A DNA stretch of 42,799 nucleotides from Flavobacteriaceae bacterium (GCA_013043685.1 JABDNT010000081.1:1-42799); one strand, 5' to 3'. Counted from the stretch's first letter, positions 9,090-18,422 are shown. Notes: a model not told the origin generated them from the sequence alone. Numbers and translations: made by a program.

Positions 9090-9978
9090 TGTGCCAATGG
9101 TCGTTTGTTTTGGTGAAGTGTTATGGGACGTTTTCCCGAACAAAGTACTCTTAGGTGGTGCACCATTGAACGTGGCTATGCGCTTACATTCGCTGGGGGC
9201 CAAAGTACAGATGATAAGTAGTGTGGGTGATGATGAATTCGGAAAAGAGGCCGTATCACAGATTCTGGATCATGGCCTGTCGGTTTCGGGGATTCACATA
9301 TCTGAAAGTAAACCTACCGGAACGGTACAGGTTTCCTTAACCAAAGGAATTGCCAGTTACTCAATTTCCGAAGATGTGGCCTGGGACCATATCATTATTA
9401 GTGAAGATAACAGGTTAAAGATCAGTAATGCAGATGCCCTGGTTTTCGGATCCCTTGCGTTGAGAACCGATCATAATTCAAATCTTCTGAAAGAACTCCT
9501 CGAATCAACTCGATTTGCGATTTTTGATCTGAACCTTCGCCCACCTTACTATTCAGATGACCTTCTCAAGGAATTGATGCAGAGAGCAGATCTCATCAAA
9601 ATGAACGATGAGGAACTGAACTACGTTTGTGCAATCTTAAATATTGAAGACGAATCCCTGGACGAACGTATTCACCAGATCGCTGAAAGAACATACTCGG
9701 ACAGCATATGTGTGACCCTGGGTCCTGAAGGAGCCATTCTTTTTCAAAACAAAACCATCACAAGACATCCGGGATTCAAGGTAAATGTGAGCGATACCGT
9801 TGGTGCCGGAGACTCCTTTTTCGCCGGACTCATTTACGAGTTGCTTTCCGGATCAGGTCCTGGAGAAGCGCTTTCAACAGGATGTGCCCTGGGAGCCCTG
9901 GTGGCTTCCAAAGAAGGCGCCAACTGTGAGGTAACTTCTGAAGAAATTACAAGATTAATGCAACCTGATACATTATAA
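9079..9978 (+). CDS. PfkB-family carbohydrate kinase (fructokinase-like)
   Basis: The product has the two PfkB signatures: an N-terminal VVCFGEVLWDVFP...LGGAPLNVAMRLHSLGA block and the C-terminal DTVGAGDSFFAGLIYELL, which holds the catalytic Asp and anion hole. About 300 residues is normal. I favour ATG 9079; in-frame TTG 9073 and GTG 9076 just upstream are alternatives. It overlaps the sugar porter gene by 11 bases and would phosphorylate the imported sugar. Fructose is the usual substrate of proteins with the short GEVLWD...P start, but ribokinase-type sugars cannot be excluded. Its stop overlaps the stop of the convergent GTPase gene. Confidence 0.87.
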   Translation: MKNDVPMVVCFGEVLWDVFPNKVLLGGAPLNVAMRLHSLGAKVQMISSVGDDEFGKEAVSQILDHGLSVSGIHISESKPTGTVQVSLTKGIASYSISEDVAWDHIIISEDNRLKISNADALVFGSLALRTDHNSNLLKELLESTRFAIFDLNLRPPYYSDDLLKELMQRADLIKMNDEELNYVCAILNIEDESLDERIHQIAERTYSDSICVTLGPEGAILFQNKTITRHPGFKVNVSDTVGAGDSFFAGLIYELLSGSGPGEALSTGCALGALVASKEGANCEVTSEEITRLMQPDTL

Positions 9979-11349
9979 TCTGGCTACAAGGCTAGGGCGG
10001 TCTGGCACATCATTAATGTTTACCTTTTCGTCCACAAACTTGTTGATCACATCCTCGAGACGCGGGGTTCCGATAGACTGCAGATCGTAGTATACTCTAA
10101 CGCTTGGTTTTTTGATGTTAATAATCCTGTTCAGATCAATAGGAGTTCCTATAATAACAGCATCACATTCACAATTATTGATCGTGGTTTCAAGGTCTTT
10201 TAATTGTTCATCGCCATATCCCATAGCAGGGAGAAGCGTGCCAATGCCCGGATATTTATCGAATGTATCCTTCAATTGACCTACCAGGTAGGGCCTTGGA
10301 TCTACCATCTCGGCAGCTCCGTATTTCCTTGCAGCTACCATGCCGGCTCCAATCATCATACCTCCATGAGTTAGTGTAGGTCCGTCTTCAACTACAAGTA
10401 CTTTTTTATTCCGAATGATTTCGGCGCTGTCAACACGAACCGGAGAAGCAGCATCGATCACTGTTGCTTCAGGTAGGGTTTCAGCTAGTATATTCCGGAT
10501 CTTTTCAACGTCCTCGGGACGGGCCGTATCAATTTTATTTATGATGACAGCATCAGACATTCGGAGTGTGATTTCACCCGGATAATATTGTAATCCATGC
10601 CCTGCGCGGTGGGGATCGGTTACCGTGATATGTAGATCAGACTTATAGAAAGGAAAATCGTTATTTCCACCATCCCAGACAATCACATCACATCCGTCGG
10701 GATCATTCTCAGCAGCTCTCAGAATAGCTTCATAATCCACACCCGAATAAATAACATTACCACGAACAATATGAGGTTCGTACTCCTCCATCTCTTCAAC
10801 CGTGCAATCATGTTTTTCCAGATCCTCCAGAACTGCATAACGCTGTACTTTCTGAGCCTCTAAATCTCCATATGGCATAGGATGACGAACGGCTACCACC
10901 TTTAATCCTTTTTCCATGAGGACCTCTACGATTCGGCGTGATGTCTGACTTTTACCACATCCGGTCCTGGTAGCACCAACACTAATTAAGGGTTTTGTGC
11001 TTGACAAAGAGGTCTCCTTACAGCCTAAAAGGACAAAATTCGCTCCGGCAGTATTTACGATGGCGCTTTTGTGCATTACATAGTCGTATGGAATATCGGA
11101 ATAAGAAAACACTACATCGTCTACTTTAAGTTCGGCAATCAGGTTTTCCAATTCCTTTTCATCGAAAATAGGTATTCCATCCGGATATAATGACCCTGCT
11201 AAAGCGGCGGGGTATTTACGGCCAAGAATATTCGGGATCTGGGTAGCTGTGAACGCAACTACTTCGAAGTCATCGTTATCCCGATACACTGTGTTGAAAT
11301 TGTGAAAATCTCGACCGGCGGCACCCATTATGAGAACTCTTTTTTTCAT
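9973..11349 (-). CDS. cyclic 2,3-diphosphoglycerate synthase-like GTPase (COG2403)
   Basis: I use the start MKKRVLIMGAAGRDFHNFN; the open frame runs to 11403, but the extra 18 residues lack family similarity. The ~458-residue protein has an N-terminal Rossmann-like half, a P-loop GATRTGCGKS (about residues 125-134), AVIINKID (a nucleotide-specificity-like NKxD) and an EDGPTLTHGGM block. These are the markers of the COG2403 family, whose archaeal members make cyclic 2,3-diphosphoglycerate, a thermolyte. Bacterial members are widespread in mesophiles and their reaction is not settled, so the name marks homology only. It is a single gene, convergent with the kinase, overlapping it by 6 bases. 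Confidence 0.85.
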   Translation of the reverse strand: MKKRVLIMGAAGRDFHNFNTVYRDNDDFEVVAFTATQIPNILGRKYPAALAGSLYPDGIPIFDEKELENLIAELKVDDVVFSYSDIPYDYVMHKSAIVNTAGANFVLLGCKETSLSSTKPLISVGATRTGCGKSQTSRRIVEVLMEKGLKVVAVRHPMPYGDLEAQKVQRYAVLEDLEKHDCTVEEMEEYEPHIVRGNVIYSGVDYEAILRAAENDPDGCDVIVWDGGNNDFPFYKSDLHITVTDPHRAGHGLQYYPGEITLRMSDAVIINKIDTARPEDVEKIRNILAETLPEATVIDAASPVRVDSAEIIRNKKVLVVEDGPTLTHGGMMIGAGMVAARKYGAAEMVDPRPYLVGQLKDTFDKYPGIGTLLPAMGYGDEQLKDLETTINNCECDAVIIGTPIDLNRIINIKKPSVRVYYDLQSIGTPRLEDVINKFVDEKVNINDVPDRPSLVARL

Positions 11350-11540
11350 AATATATCGTTTTATTATTTCATTAGGTTGCCCAAATATATTCCAGTAAGT
11401 CATCAGAAAATATGACTATTGTCAGTGGTGTAGATAATCATATCTGTGATATATTCTTATGAAAACGTGTATGAAACATCTTACATTTCGGATTACTTTA
11501 ATTCGTAACTTGCTGATACATAACCAATAATATTTCAATT

Positions 11541-11969
11541 ATGTTTTCAAAAGCAAACTTAGTTAGCACGCTGGTATTAACCATTTGGGGTGTTGGTGGT
11601 GGATATCTTCTTTGGGGTATACTCGCCGATCCGTTTTTTACAGATCACGTTGTCACAGACGGACTTATGAAGGATCCTCCGGATATGGTCCACCTGATCA
11701 TCGGATGCCTTATTCAGGCTTTTGCATTTTCTTCTATTTACCAACGTTTTGGTTCAGGATCTTATGGGGCAGGAAGTGGTCTGTCTATGGGAATTTGGAT
11801 AGCAATAATGGTTGGCCTTGGCGAAGGCTTAGTGGATTTTGCAACCTCTAATATTCTAGACCTTCATGGAACATTTGTGAACTGTGTAATTTATCTCATT
11901 TTCTTTGGTATAATGGGTCTGCTGGCTGGTCTCATATATGGTAAAATGGCGAGGCCAACTACCGCATAA
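11541..11969 (+). CDS. small four-helix membrane protein of unknown function
   Basis: This 142-residue protein has four hydrophobic segments (about residues 8-28, 50-66, 78-98 and 110-135), glycine-rich and with few charges, and a short tail ending KMARPTTA. I do not recognise a named family. The ATG follows an AT-rich leader; a near match to the -7 element (TACATTTC) lies near 11482. A strong hairpin after the gene makes it monocistronic. The 191-bp gap before it holds no other feature. Confidence 0.7.
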   Translation: MFSKANLVSTLVLTIWGVGGGYLLWGILADPFFTDHVVTDGLMKDPPDMVHLIIGCLIQAFAFSSIYQRFGSGSYGAGSGLSMGIWIAIMVGLGEGLVDFATSNILDLHGTFVNCVIYLIFFGIMGLLAGLIYGKMARPTTA

Positions 11970-11999
11970 ATATCAATGACAATATTATAAGGTGATAAC

Positions 12000-12024
12000 A
12001 GCCCGGAACATTTGTTTCCGGGCT
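12000..12024. terminator. bidirectional terminator hairpin
   Basis: A perfect 9-bp stem (AGCCCGGAA / TTCCGGGCT) with a 7-base loop lies between the two converging genes and reaches into the stop codon of the acyltransferase gene. Neither side has a long T run, so it may act as a weak terminator or 3' end stabiliser for both transcripts. Confidence 0.7.
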
Positions 12025-13960
12025 ATTCGTTCATAATCATTTTCGTATCAAACAAATAGGGGTGATTGGTTTTCATTCGCTTACCTAACTGTTTCGATCC
12101 TCTTTGGGTTAAATGACCTCCATCAAAATACAGAAACTCGAGATTGTCAGGGGCTACAATTTCAAATTCATCAAGTTCTTTACCTCCCTGCAGATGTAAC
12201 AGGTCGATATATCTAATTTGGTTTTCGTGATAGTAAATATTGGATTCAAATTCATTAGCAAGAGCATTGTTTATTTTTTGTTTGGTCGCTAATTCGGAAT
12301 ATTTCCTTGCGTATTCATTAATTACTTCGGGAACTATGGATTTGCTCATTCGAACGATATCAGGAACGTTCTCTGTATATCGAATTTTCGGCCCAAAAAC
12401 ATAAATTGGAGCATTAGTTTTACTTTTAATTTCTCTTATAGCTATACGAAAATCAGGTATGTCGAGAATTGGCCAATCATCATGAACATACACTGCATCC
12501 ACCTGGCCCCATTCCTGCGCCTTCAAGTTTTGCGATTTTCTGGTCTTACAAAAATCGGAATCAATCTTCTGTTCAGGAGATCCAAAATTATAACATCTGC
12601 TTCCCGATTGGAGGGAAGTTATTTTTCCGTCGAACCCATTGAATCGCAAAGCGTAAATTAGATCGATAGCATGAGAATTTCCAAGAACTATTACGTGTCC
12701 TTCATCTAACTCACCTTTGAGAATTCCATTATTTGAATAGGTCTCCATCCAGTAATTTTTTCTATTCTCCAGCAATTCTTCATTCGACATAAATAATTCT
12801 CCCGTAAATCGAGACACAAAACCACCGCTCTCATAAGTGACCTTTGAGAATAGGCAGATACCTGTCACAATTACAAGGACAATGATCCACGCCGGATCAA
12901 ATTTCATGTTTTTCTTACGCGGATATCTGAATGTGTTCTCAATATAGTGCCACATTAAAAACCCAAGGCCTATCGACAGTAATCCTAAAACTACTTGCTC
13001 ATAAATTGAAAAATCGGTTAAAGTTACATAAGTGTAAAATACGATGAGTGGCCAGTGAACCAGGTATATTGAATAAGAGGCCTTGCCAATATACTCGACT
13101 ATTTTGTTACTCAATAATCGGTTGAGGAAAGCCTTTTTCCCTCCAATTATTACGAACATGGCGCCACCACAAGGAATAAGGGATAGAAATCCTGGCAATT
13201 TCGTATGCTGACTGAAATAAATAGAAGGTAGAATCATCAATACCAGACCCAAACTAAATAAGACGTCGTGTTTAAACTTATTCAACTTTGCATAAGATGC
13301 CCGTTCGAACCAAATACATGCCGCACCGAGCATAAACTCGAACATTCTAAAAGGAATGAGATAGAAGACAGCCGATCGGTCTACAGCAAAGAGTATTTCG
13401 GCCGAGAAAAGAGATAACAATACCCCCGTAAGAATAAAAAATAGCAATCTCTTACGGTACAACCCAAATGCAGTCACTAACAGAAATGGCCAAATAAGGT
13501 AAAATTGTTCTTCTAAGGATAGGGACCACATATGCAATAAGGGCTTTGCAATCGTGCTGCCGTCGAAATATCCCGCTTCACTCCAGAAAAAGAAGTTGGA
13601 TGCCGATACTGTCGAGAAAAAGGACGATAAACCCAATCGCTGATAGTCGCCCGGCGCAAATAACAAATACCCAGCCGCCATGGTAAGGATAATTGTTAAC
13701 AGCAATGCGGGAAAAAGGCGTCGAATACGTTTGGTATAGAATCGGGAATATGTGAATAAATTAAGCTGAACGTCTACCAGAATATTCCTGCTAATAAAGT
13801 AGCCGGAGATGACAAGGAAAATATCTACTCCTAAAAATCCACCCTTCATCCATTCGAATTCCAGATGATAAAACAATACCAGGAGAACTGCTAATCCTCT
13901 TAGTCCGTTCAATTCGGGACGATATTCTTTGGTGAGTTTGTCAATTCGGCTATTGTGCAT
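12023..13960 (-). CDS. OafA/YrhL-type acyltransferase with C-terminal SGNH domain
   Basis: The 645-residue protein starts with YRPELNGLRGLAVLLVLFYH, the conserved opening of acyltransferase_3 proteins with the catalytic-region His, followed by about ten membrane segments to residue ~360. After a TM linker comes a periplasmic SGNH hydrolase/esterase-like domain: GNSHAID (block I, Ser about 429) and DGGHLTQRG (block V, Asp about 613 and His about 616). This fusion O-acetylates cell-surface polysaccharides: the membrane part hands the acetyl group across the membrane and the SGNH part transfers it. Target glycan unknown. It is monocistronic and lies some 11 kb from the exopolysaccharide locus, so a link to it is only possible. 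Confidence 0.92.
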   Translation of the reverse strand: MHNSRIDKLTKEYRPELNGLRGLAVLLVLFYHLEFEWMKGGFLGVDIFLVISGYFISRNILVDVQLNLFTYSRFYTKRIRRLFPALLLTIILTMAAGYLLFAPGDYQRLGLSSFFSTVSASNFFFWSEAGYFDGSTIAKPLLHMWSLSLEEQFYLIWPFLLVTAFGLYRKRLLFFILTGVLLSLFSAEILFAVDRSAVFYLIPFRMFEFMLGAACIWFERASYAKLNKFKHDVLFSLGLVLMILPSIYFSQHTKLPGFLSLIPCGGAMFVIIGGKKAFLNRLLSNKIVEYIGKASYSIYLVHWPLIVFYTYVTLTDFSIYEQVVLGLLSIGLGFLMWHYIENTFRYPRKKNMKFDPAWIIVLVIVTGICLFSKVTYESGGFVSRFTGELFMSNEELLENRKNYWMETYSNNGILKGELDEGHVIVLGNSHAIDLIYALRFNGFDGKITSLQSGSRCYNFGSPEQKIDSDFCKTRKSQNLKAQEWGQVDAVYVHDDWPILDIPDFRIAIREIKSKTNAPIYVFGPKIRYTENVPDIVRMSKSIVPEVINEYARKYSELATKQKINNALANEFESNIYYHENQIRYIDLLHLQGGKELDEFEIVAPDNLEFLYFDGGHLTQRGSKQLGKRMKTNHPYLFDTKMIMNE

Positions 13961-14213
13961 AATTTCAACTATAATCTCACAAAATGAAATTGTCGCTAGA
14001 GAAAATTGAATCGGTAATATCTTACAATATCAGAAAAAATAAAATCGAAATATAATAAGGCCGTTCAAATATTGATCTTCACGACAATTAATCAGTAATT
14101 TTCGGAAGATATTTCACACCACTAGATCTTTTTGCAGGTAAAAGTACTGACCAAAATCAGTTTTTAAACGCCCTTCCTTTCGTATTTTGTTAGGTCATCT
14201 TTATGCGTTTATT

Positions 14214-14819
14214 ATGGAATTACCTGTCGCGTATATACCCCTGGATATTTCTGAACCTATTTGGAGTCATTTCTTCACGGTTGCACCCCTGGTGATCGTT
14301 GGTACAAAGGAGGGGGTGGGCTATGATATGGCGCCCAAGCACATGGCGATGCCCCTTGGTTTCAAAAATTATTTCGGATTTGTTTGCACGCCCGAACACC
14401 GCACGTATCACAACGTCTTGAATTTTGATGAATTTTCGGTTAGCTATCTCCTTCCGAAGCAGATCATCCAGGCGGCTATAAGTGCCTCCCCCAGAAGTGA
14501 TGATATTTCAAAATCGGATAAGATCGTATCGGCTCTTCCTACCGTTAACGGCACCAAGACAGACACCCTGCTCATGGAGGATGCCTATGTGCGTCTCGAA
14601 TGCAAACTCCACAAGATCATCGACGGATTTGGTGAGAATTGTATCATTACTGGCGAAATAATTGCGGCATCGGTACATCCGGAATATCTCCGGGTCTCGG
14701 AAAAAGATGAACGTGATCAGCTGGCTGCACATCCTCTGTTGGCCTATATAGCCGACGGACGATTTGCCAGTGTGAACGATACTTTTAATTTTCCATTTCC
14801 GAAGAATTTTTCACGATGA
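14214..14819 (+). CDS. flavin reductase-like (FMN-binding split barrel) protein
   Basis: From ATG 14214 the 201-residue product starts MELPVAYIPLDISEPIW, then has the flavin-reductase-like domain: TVAPLVIVGTKEG.GYDMAPKHMAMPLGF..YFGFVC, matching the usual TPRPIALVST....N.AP.S strand-loop pattern, followed by HRTYHN..... FSVSYL. An in-frame TTG at 14187 would add nine residues without improving the match. Members bind FMN and some are reductase partners of monooxygenases; this one has no visible oxygenase neighbour. It is the first gene of a four-gene operon; its stop overlaps the next start in ATGA. Confidence 0.8.
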   Translation: MELPVAYIPLDISEPIWSHFFTVAPLVIVGTKEGVGYDMAPKHMAMPLGFKNYFGFVCTPEHRTYHNVLNFDEFSVSYLLPKQIIQAAISASPRSDDISKSDKIVSALPTVNGTKTDTLLMEDAYVRLECKLHKIIDGFGENCIITGEIIAASVHPEYLRVSEKDERDQLAAHPLLAYIADGRFASVNDTFNFPFPKNFSR

Positions 14820-15985
14820 CGTCTGCCACAAACATAGCGAAGGATATTCAAAAATATCTCGGTAAACACGAGACCGAAATGCTTGATTTCCTCAAAAAAA
14901 TTGTCGCTATGGAATCTCCATCCCAATCGGTTCGATCGCTGCATGAAATATTTTTAGTTCTTAGCAAGGCTCTGAACTCTGTTGGTTATTACACACTTCA
15001 TGTACCCGGCCATAAAAGCGGAGGTTACTTATACGCACGGCCTAAACAAAGAAAAAAAGGAATACCTGTTCAGTTACTTGTTGGCCATTGTGACACCGTT
15101 TGGCCATTGGACACACTTCAGGATATAAAGATCGAAAAAAAAGGTAAGCGATTGAAAGGGCCTGGAGTGTACGACATGAAAGCCGGAATTACCCAAATGC
15201 TGTTTGCCCTTAAAACCATCATGGAATTGAATCTTGAAACCGAAGTCATTCCTGTTATCCTTATTAATTCGGACGAAGAGATTGGAAGTCATGAATCCAC
15301 ACATATGATCTCCAGACTTGCAAAAATTTCGGAAAGAGCTTATGTACTTGAGCCACCACTTGGATTAGACGGAAAATTAAAGACCGGCCGTAAAGGAATT
15401 GGCCGTTTTAATATCACCGTAAAAGGGAAGGCCGCTCATGCCGGACTAGATCCCACCAAAGGAGTAAACGCCATTGTAGAATTGTCGCACCAGGTACAGA
15501 AATTGTTTGGAATGAACGACCTGAATCGAGGGATCACAGTGAATGTGGGTATGATCGAAGGCGGTATTTCTGCCAATGTCATCGCGCCAACCAGCAAGGC
15601 AGTGGTGGATGTGCGCGTCGAAAACATTGAGGATGGCGAATATATCACTGATCAAATTCTAAGCTTGAAGCCCACACTTCCTGATGTAACCTTAAAGATC
15701 GAGGGAGGAATAGGAAGGCCTCCTATGGAAAAAAACGAACGAAATGAGCAACTATGGAATAAGGCCAAAGAACTCGGAAAAGAATTAGGTATGACCCTTG
15801 AGGACGCAACTGTTGGTGGTGGTTCCGATGCGAATACAACCAGCCAGCATACGGCAACACTCGATGGATTGGGAACACCAGGCGATGGCGCCCATGCCGA
15901 TCATGAGTTTATATTCCACGAGAGATTGAAGGAAAGAACCGCCCTGCTGGTGCTTTTACTTCTATCAAAACCTATAAAAAAGTAG
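14816..15985 (+). CDS. M20 metallopeptidase, carboxypeptidase G2-like
   Basis: The 389-residue enzyme has the M20 dizinc set: GHCDTVWP (His91, Asp93), GPGVYDMKAG (Asp120), INSDEEIGS (Glu154, Glu155), VLEPPL (Glu) and a C-terminal GAHADHEF His. An internal dimerisation domain (GKAAHAGLDPTKGVNA) is typical of the glutamate carboxypeptidase/CPG2 branch, which removes C-terminal glutamate or deacylates N-acyl amino acids. There is no signal peptide, so it is cytoplasmic. It overlaps the upstream gene by 4 bases and is followed after 2 bases by the DUF1611-like gene. The pairing suggests handling of N-acyl-glutamate or glutamyl compounds, an inference. Confidence 0.88.
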   Translation: MTSATNIAKDIQKYLGKHETEMLDFLKKIVAMESPSQSVRSLHEIFLVLSKALNSVGYYTLHVPGHKSGGYLYARPKQRKKGIPVQLLVGHCDTVWPLDTLQDIKIEKKGKRLKGPGVYDMKAGITQMLFALKTIMELNLETEVIPVILINSDEEIGSHESTHMISRLAKISERAYVLEPPLGLDGKLKTGRKGIGRFNITVKGKAAHAGLDPTKGVNAIVELSHQVQKLFGMNDLNRGITVNVGMIEGGISANVIAPTSKAVVDVRVENIEDGEYITDQILSLKPTLPDVTLKIEGGIGRPPMEKNERNEQLWNKAKELGKELGMTLEDATVGGGSDANTTSQHTATLDGLGTPGDGAHADHEFIFHERLKERTALLVLLLLSKPIKK

Positions 15986-15987
15986 TT

Positions 15988-17007
15988 ATGGATTATCGAT
16001 TTCTATATACTTCACTTTGCCGTATAGCCGATCTGGTCGAGAAACCATTCGATATCGGAAAACTTCCAAGGGATCAATGGGCTACCGGAGATTACGTGGT
16101 TGTTAAGATCAAGGATCCGGGAGGTATACATCTGCAAATTGAACTTCCTTCCGGAAGAATGCGAGGGATAATAGGTGGCGATCTGCTTATCGGTGCTTTA
16201 GGAGAGCGATTTGCCACCCTGGAAGCTACCGGTTCATGGAGAGAAGTAAGAGACGATCTCAGATTGCATGTGCTCACTGCTGCAGGACTATTGGGAAAAT
16301 GCACCTCCAAATCAGTTTTCCTCCCCCAAATGATGGAAGTAAAATATAAGGGCCATGTTCAACGGGAATCGAAAAAGGTCTGCATGGAAGACTTTGTCGA
16401 ACATGTTCCCGATATGCCATATGTAACTCCCACCGTATTATTTGTTGGAACTTCAATGTCGGCAGGAAAAACAACCTCGGCAAGGATCGTAACCCATCTT
16501 CTAAAGCTCGCCGGACTCAAGGTCGTAGGTGCGAAATTAACGGGTGCAGGAAGGTATAAGGATATACTTGCAATAAGGGATGTTGGAGCCGACGCCGTTT
16601 ACGATTTTGTAAATGTAGGACTGCCATCCTCCATATTTCCAAGGGAGGAATTCAAAGAGAAAGTAAAACAGATCACCAACAGAATGGCACGGGAACAAGC
16701 CGATATCGCAGTTGTCGAAATCGGTGCCTCACCGCTGGAACCGTACAATGGGGATCTGGCAATAAACGCAATAAGAGACCAAATAAAGTGTGTTATACTA
16801 AGTGCCTCCGACCCATATGCCGTTTACGGACTTATGAAAGCATTCGACATCGTTCCCGATATCGTGACCGGGAAATCCACCAATACACTAGCAGGGCAAG
16901 CCATGGTGGAAAAACTATGTGGAGTGCCTGCTATTAATATGATCGATTCTACGGCCATGCCGGAAATTAGAGATATTCTAACAAAGTCTACAGGAATAAA
17001 AATTTAA
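15988..17007 (+). CDS. DUF1611-like (COG3367) P-loop protein
   Basis: This 339-residue protein has an N-terminal ~140-residue beta-rich part and a C-terminal P-loop domain starting TVLFVGTSMSAGKTTSARIVTHLLK (Walker A at about 154-162), followed by AGRYKDILAIRDVGADAVYDFVNVGLPS and ADIAVVEIGAS. The layout fits the C-terminal domain of DUF1611/COG3367, related to dethiobiotin-synthetase-like P-loop proteins. Some DUF1611 proteins (DgcN) acetylate D-glutamate, but this one differs from that subgroup, so I do not transfer the activity. It is the third gene of the operon, next to a glutamate-carboxypeptidase-like M20 enzyme. Confidence 0.65.
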   Translation: MDYRFLYTSLCRIADLVEKPFDIGKLPRDQWATGDYVVVKIKDPGGIHLQIELPSGRMRGIIGGDLLIGALGERFATLEATGSWREVRDDLRLHVLTAAGLLGKCTSKSVFLPQMMEVKYKGHVQRESKKVCMEDFVEHVPDMPYVTPTVLFVGTSMSAGKTTSARIVTHLLKLAGLKVVGAKLTGAGRYKDILAIRDVGADAVYDFVNVGLPSSIFPREEFKEKVKQITNRMAREQADIAVVEIGASPLEPYNGDLAINAIRDQIKCVILSASDPYAVYGLMKAFDIVPDIVTGKSTNTLAGQAMVEKLCGVPAINMIDSTAMPEIRDILTKSTGIKI

Positions 17008-17008
17008 T

Positions 17009-17596
17009 ATGGAAATGAAAACAACGGCTGTTTCAATCTTAGTAATTATCTTCATTTCTATGACGCAGGTAATTAATGCCCAGGGCAGATGGTCTGGTGA
17101 ATTCCGACCGGGATTCAATATTCCTCTGAACGATCTGGGAGAAGAAGATCTTGGATTGGGCTTTGGGTTTGAAGCCAAAATCGCTTACAAAATGATGCCT
17201 CATCTAAAAATCTATGGCGGCTGGGGCTGGAACGCTTTTGAAACCGACACCCAGGATGTAAATAAAATGGTGGATCTGGATGAAATGAGTTTTACCTTCG
17301 GCTTAGATCTCAGGCTACCGATGACCGACCCGCCGGTTACCTACTTTATCTATGGTGGTGGTGTCCTCGGGCAGATAAAACTTAAGGACAATCAAAACAC
17401 TTTTAACGAAAGCTCAGATTACGGGTTAGGCTGGCAGCTTGGTGGTGGTTTGGAATTTGCACTAACCGATTACTGGAGCCTTAAGCCCGATGTGCGATAT
17501 AGATCCCTGTCAAGGGACATACAGATCAATAATGTCATGACGGATGTTGATCTTCAATATTTTGCTGTTGGGCTGGGGGTCTGCGGCAGGTTTTAA
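17009..17596 (+). CDS. outer-membrane beta-barrel protein
   Basis: The 195-residue product has a signal peptide (up to VINAQ), then eight or so amphipathic strands (WSGEFRPGFNIPL, GFGFEAKIAYKM, LKIYGGWGWNAF, YFIYGGGVLGQIKL, YGLGWQLGGGLEFAL, YWSLKPDVRYRSL, LQYFAVGLGVCGRF), ending in an aromatic residue as outer-membrane barrels do. It matches the OMP_b-brl / OmpW-like small porin class. It begins one base after the stop of the P-loop gene, so it is the last member of the operon, though an enzyme operon ending in a barrel is unusual. Function unknown. Confidence 0.8.
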   Translation: MEMKTTAVSILVIIFISMTQVINAQGRWSGEFRPGFNIPLNDLGEEDLGLGFGFEAKIAYKMMPHLKIYGGWGWNAFETDTQDVNKMVDLDEMSFTFGLDLRLPMTDPPVTYFIYGGGVLGQIKLKDNQNTFNESSDYGLGWQLGGGLEFALTDYWSLKPDVRYRSLSRDIQINNVMTDVDLQYFAVGLGVCGRF

Positions 17597-17715
17597 TACT
17601 TATTATTTAACTTGAAATGAAAAGATCGACTAAACCATATTACAAAGTCACTTAGGCCAGATGAATTGCTAATGGAAATGTTAAAGTTGTCCACCAGGAA
17701 TTAAATGTATCAATC

Positions 17716-18102
17716 TCAATAATGGGAATCACTGGACTCCTCACTGTTCTCTCCACCACCTCTGTTGTATCCACCTCCTCCGTATCCACCTCCACCTCCG
17801 CGGTATCCACCTCCACCGTATCCGCCTCTGCCACCTCCACTTCGATCTCCCGAACCAGTTTCACTGGGATTGGCTTCTTTAACTACTATTGTTCTTTCAT
17901 CAAAATCCGTTTCATTTAGATCTTCTATTGCAGCTTTAGCTTCTTCTTCATTAGGCATATCTACAAAACCAAAGCCCCTACTGCGCCCTGTCTCTCTATC
18001 CATTACCACTTTGGCTGAAGAAACTTCTCCATATCCCTCGAATAAATCTCGAAGTGAATCGTCATCAGTTTGATAATTTAATCTTGCAACAAAAATATTC
18101 AT
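17716..18102 (-). CDS. glycine-rich RRM RNA-binding protein
   Basis: This 128-residue protein has one RRM (residues 1-75) with RNP2 IFVARL (3-8) and RNP1 RGFGFVDM (42-49), then a tail of GGYGGGGYRGGG repeats and an acidic end. The layout is that of the small cold-inducible Rbp proteins of cyanobacteria and Bacteroidota, which bind RNA and may act as chaperones at low temperature. It is monocistronic with a long upstream region. Opposite-strand frames rich in proline over the glycine repeats are shadows. Confidence 0.92.
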   Translation of the reverse strand: MNIFVARLNYQTDDDSLRDLFEGYGEVSSAKVVMDRETGRSRGFGFVDMPNEEEAKAAIEDLNETDFDERTIVVKEANPSETGSGDRSGGGRGGYGGGGYRGGGGGYGGGGYNRGGGENSEESSDSHY

Positions 18103-18320
18103 AGTAGATTTCTTTTAATTGTTCGTTCCTAAGATAGTGACTAAAACTGAAAACTGAGAAAATAAGCTCAAGGAGAAGTGGGAAATACCATTTAGTTTTC
18201 ATCAAATTATCCAATTGCTTCTTTTTTAAGTATTTACAGAAATTTTGGCTTGACAATGCAATTTAAAAACTCTCTATTTTCCGTTCGGTTTTAAGTGCGG
18301 TTGAAGGGGGAGGTTACGGA

Positions 18321-18341
18321 AAAAGACCCGGTGGGTCTTTT
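18321..18341. terminator. hairpin, probable terminator
   Basis: A 9-bp perfect stem (AAAAGACCC / GGGTCTTTT) with a 3-base loop. The A and T runs are part of the stem, so it could terminate on either strand. It lies downstream of the tRNA-Leu terminator and may act as a second stop. Confidence 0.5.
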
Positions 18342-18392
18342 GAAGTAAACTGCCAGACGATGCGGCTGCGGTTCGACTCTCTGAAGCAAACG

Positions 18393-18422
18393 AAAAAACC
18401 CTCCTTTTTCAAGGAGGGTTTT
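18393..18422 (-). terminator. intrinsic terminator of tRNA-Leu
   Basis: A perfect 12-bp stem (AAAACCCTCCTT / AAGGAGGGTTTT) with a 4-base loop starts five bases beyond the tRNA 3' end. On the minus strand it ends in a run of six T. This is the expected rho-independent terminator of the tRNA transcript. Confidence 0.85.

Noticed and set aside
17722-18073. Proline- or serine-rich plus-strand frames
   Set aside because: They are the antisense of the glycine repeats of the RRM protein.
18371-18388. T-arm-like string GGTTCGACTC in plus orientation, a possible second tRNA
   Set aside because: No pairing T stem, anticodon arm or acceptor stem around it.
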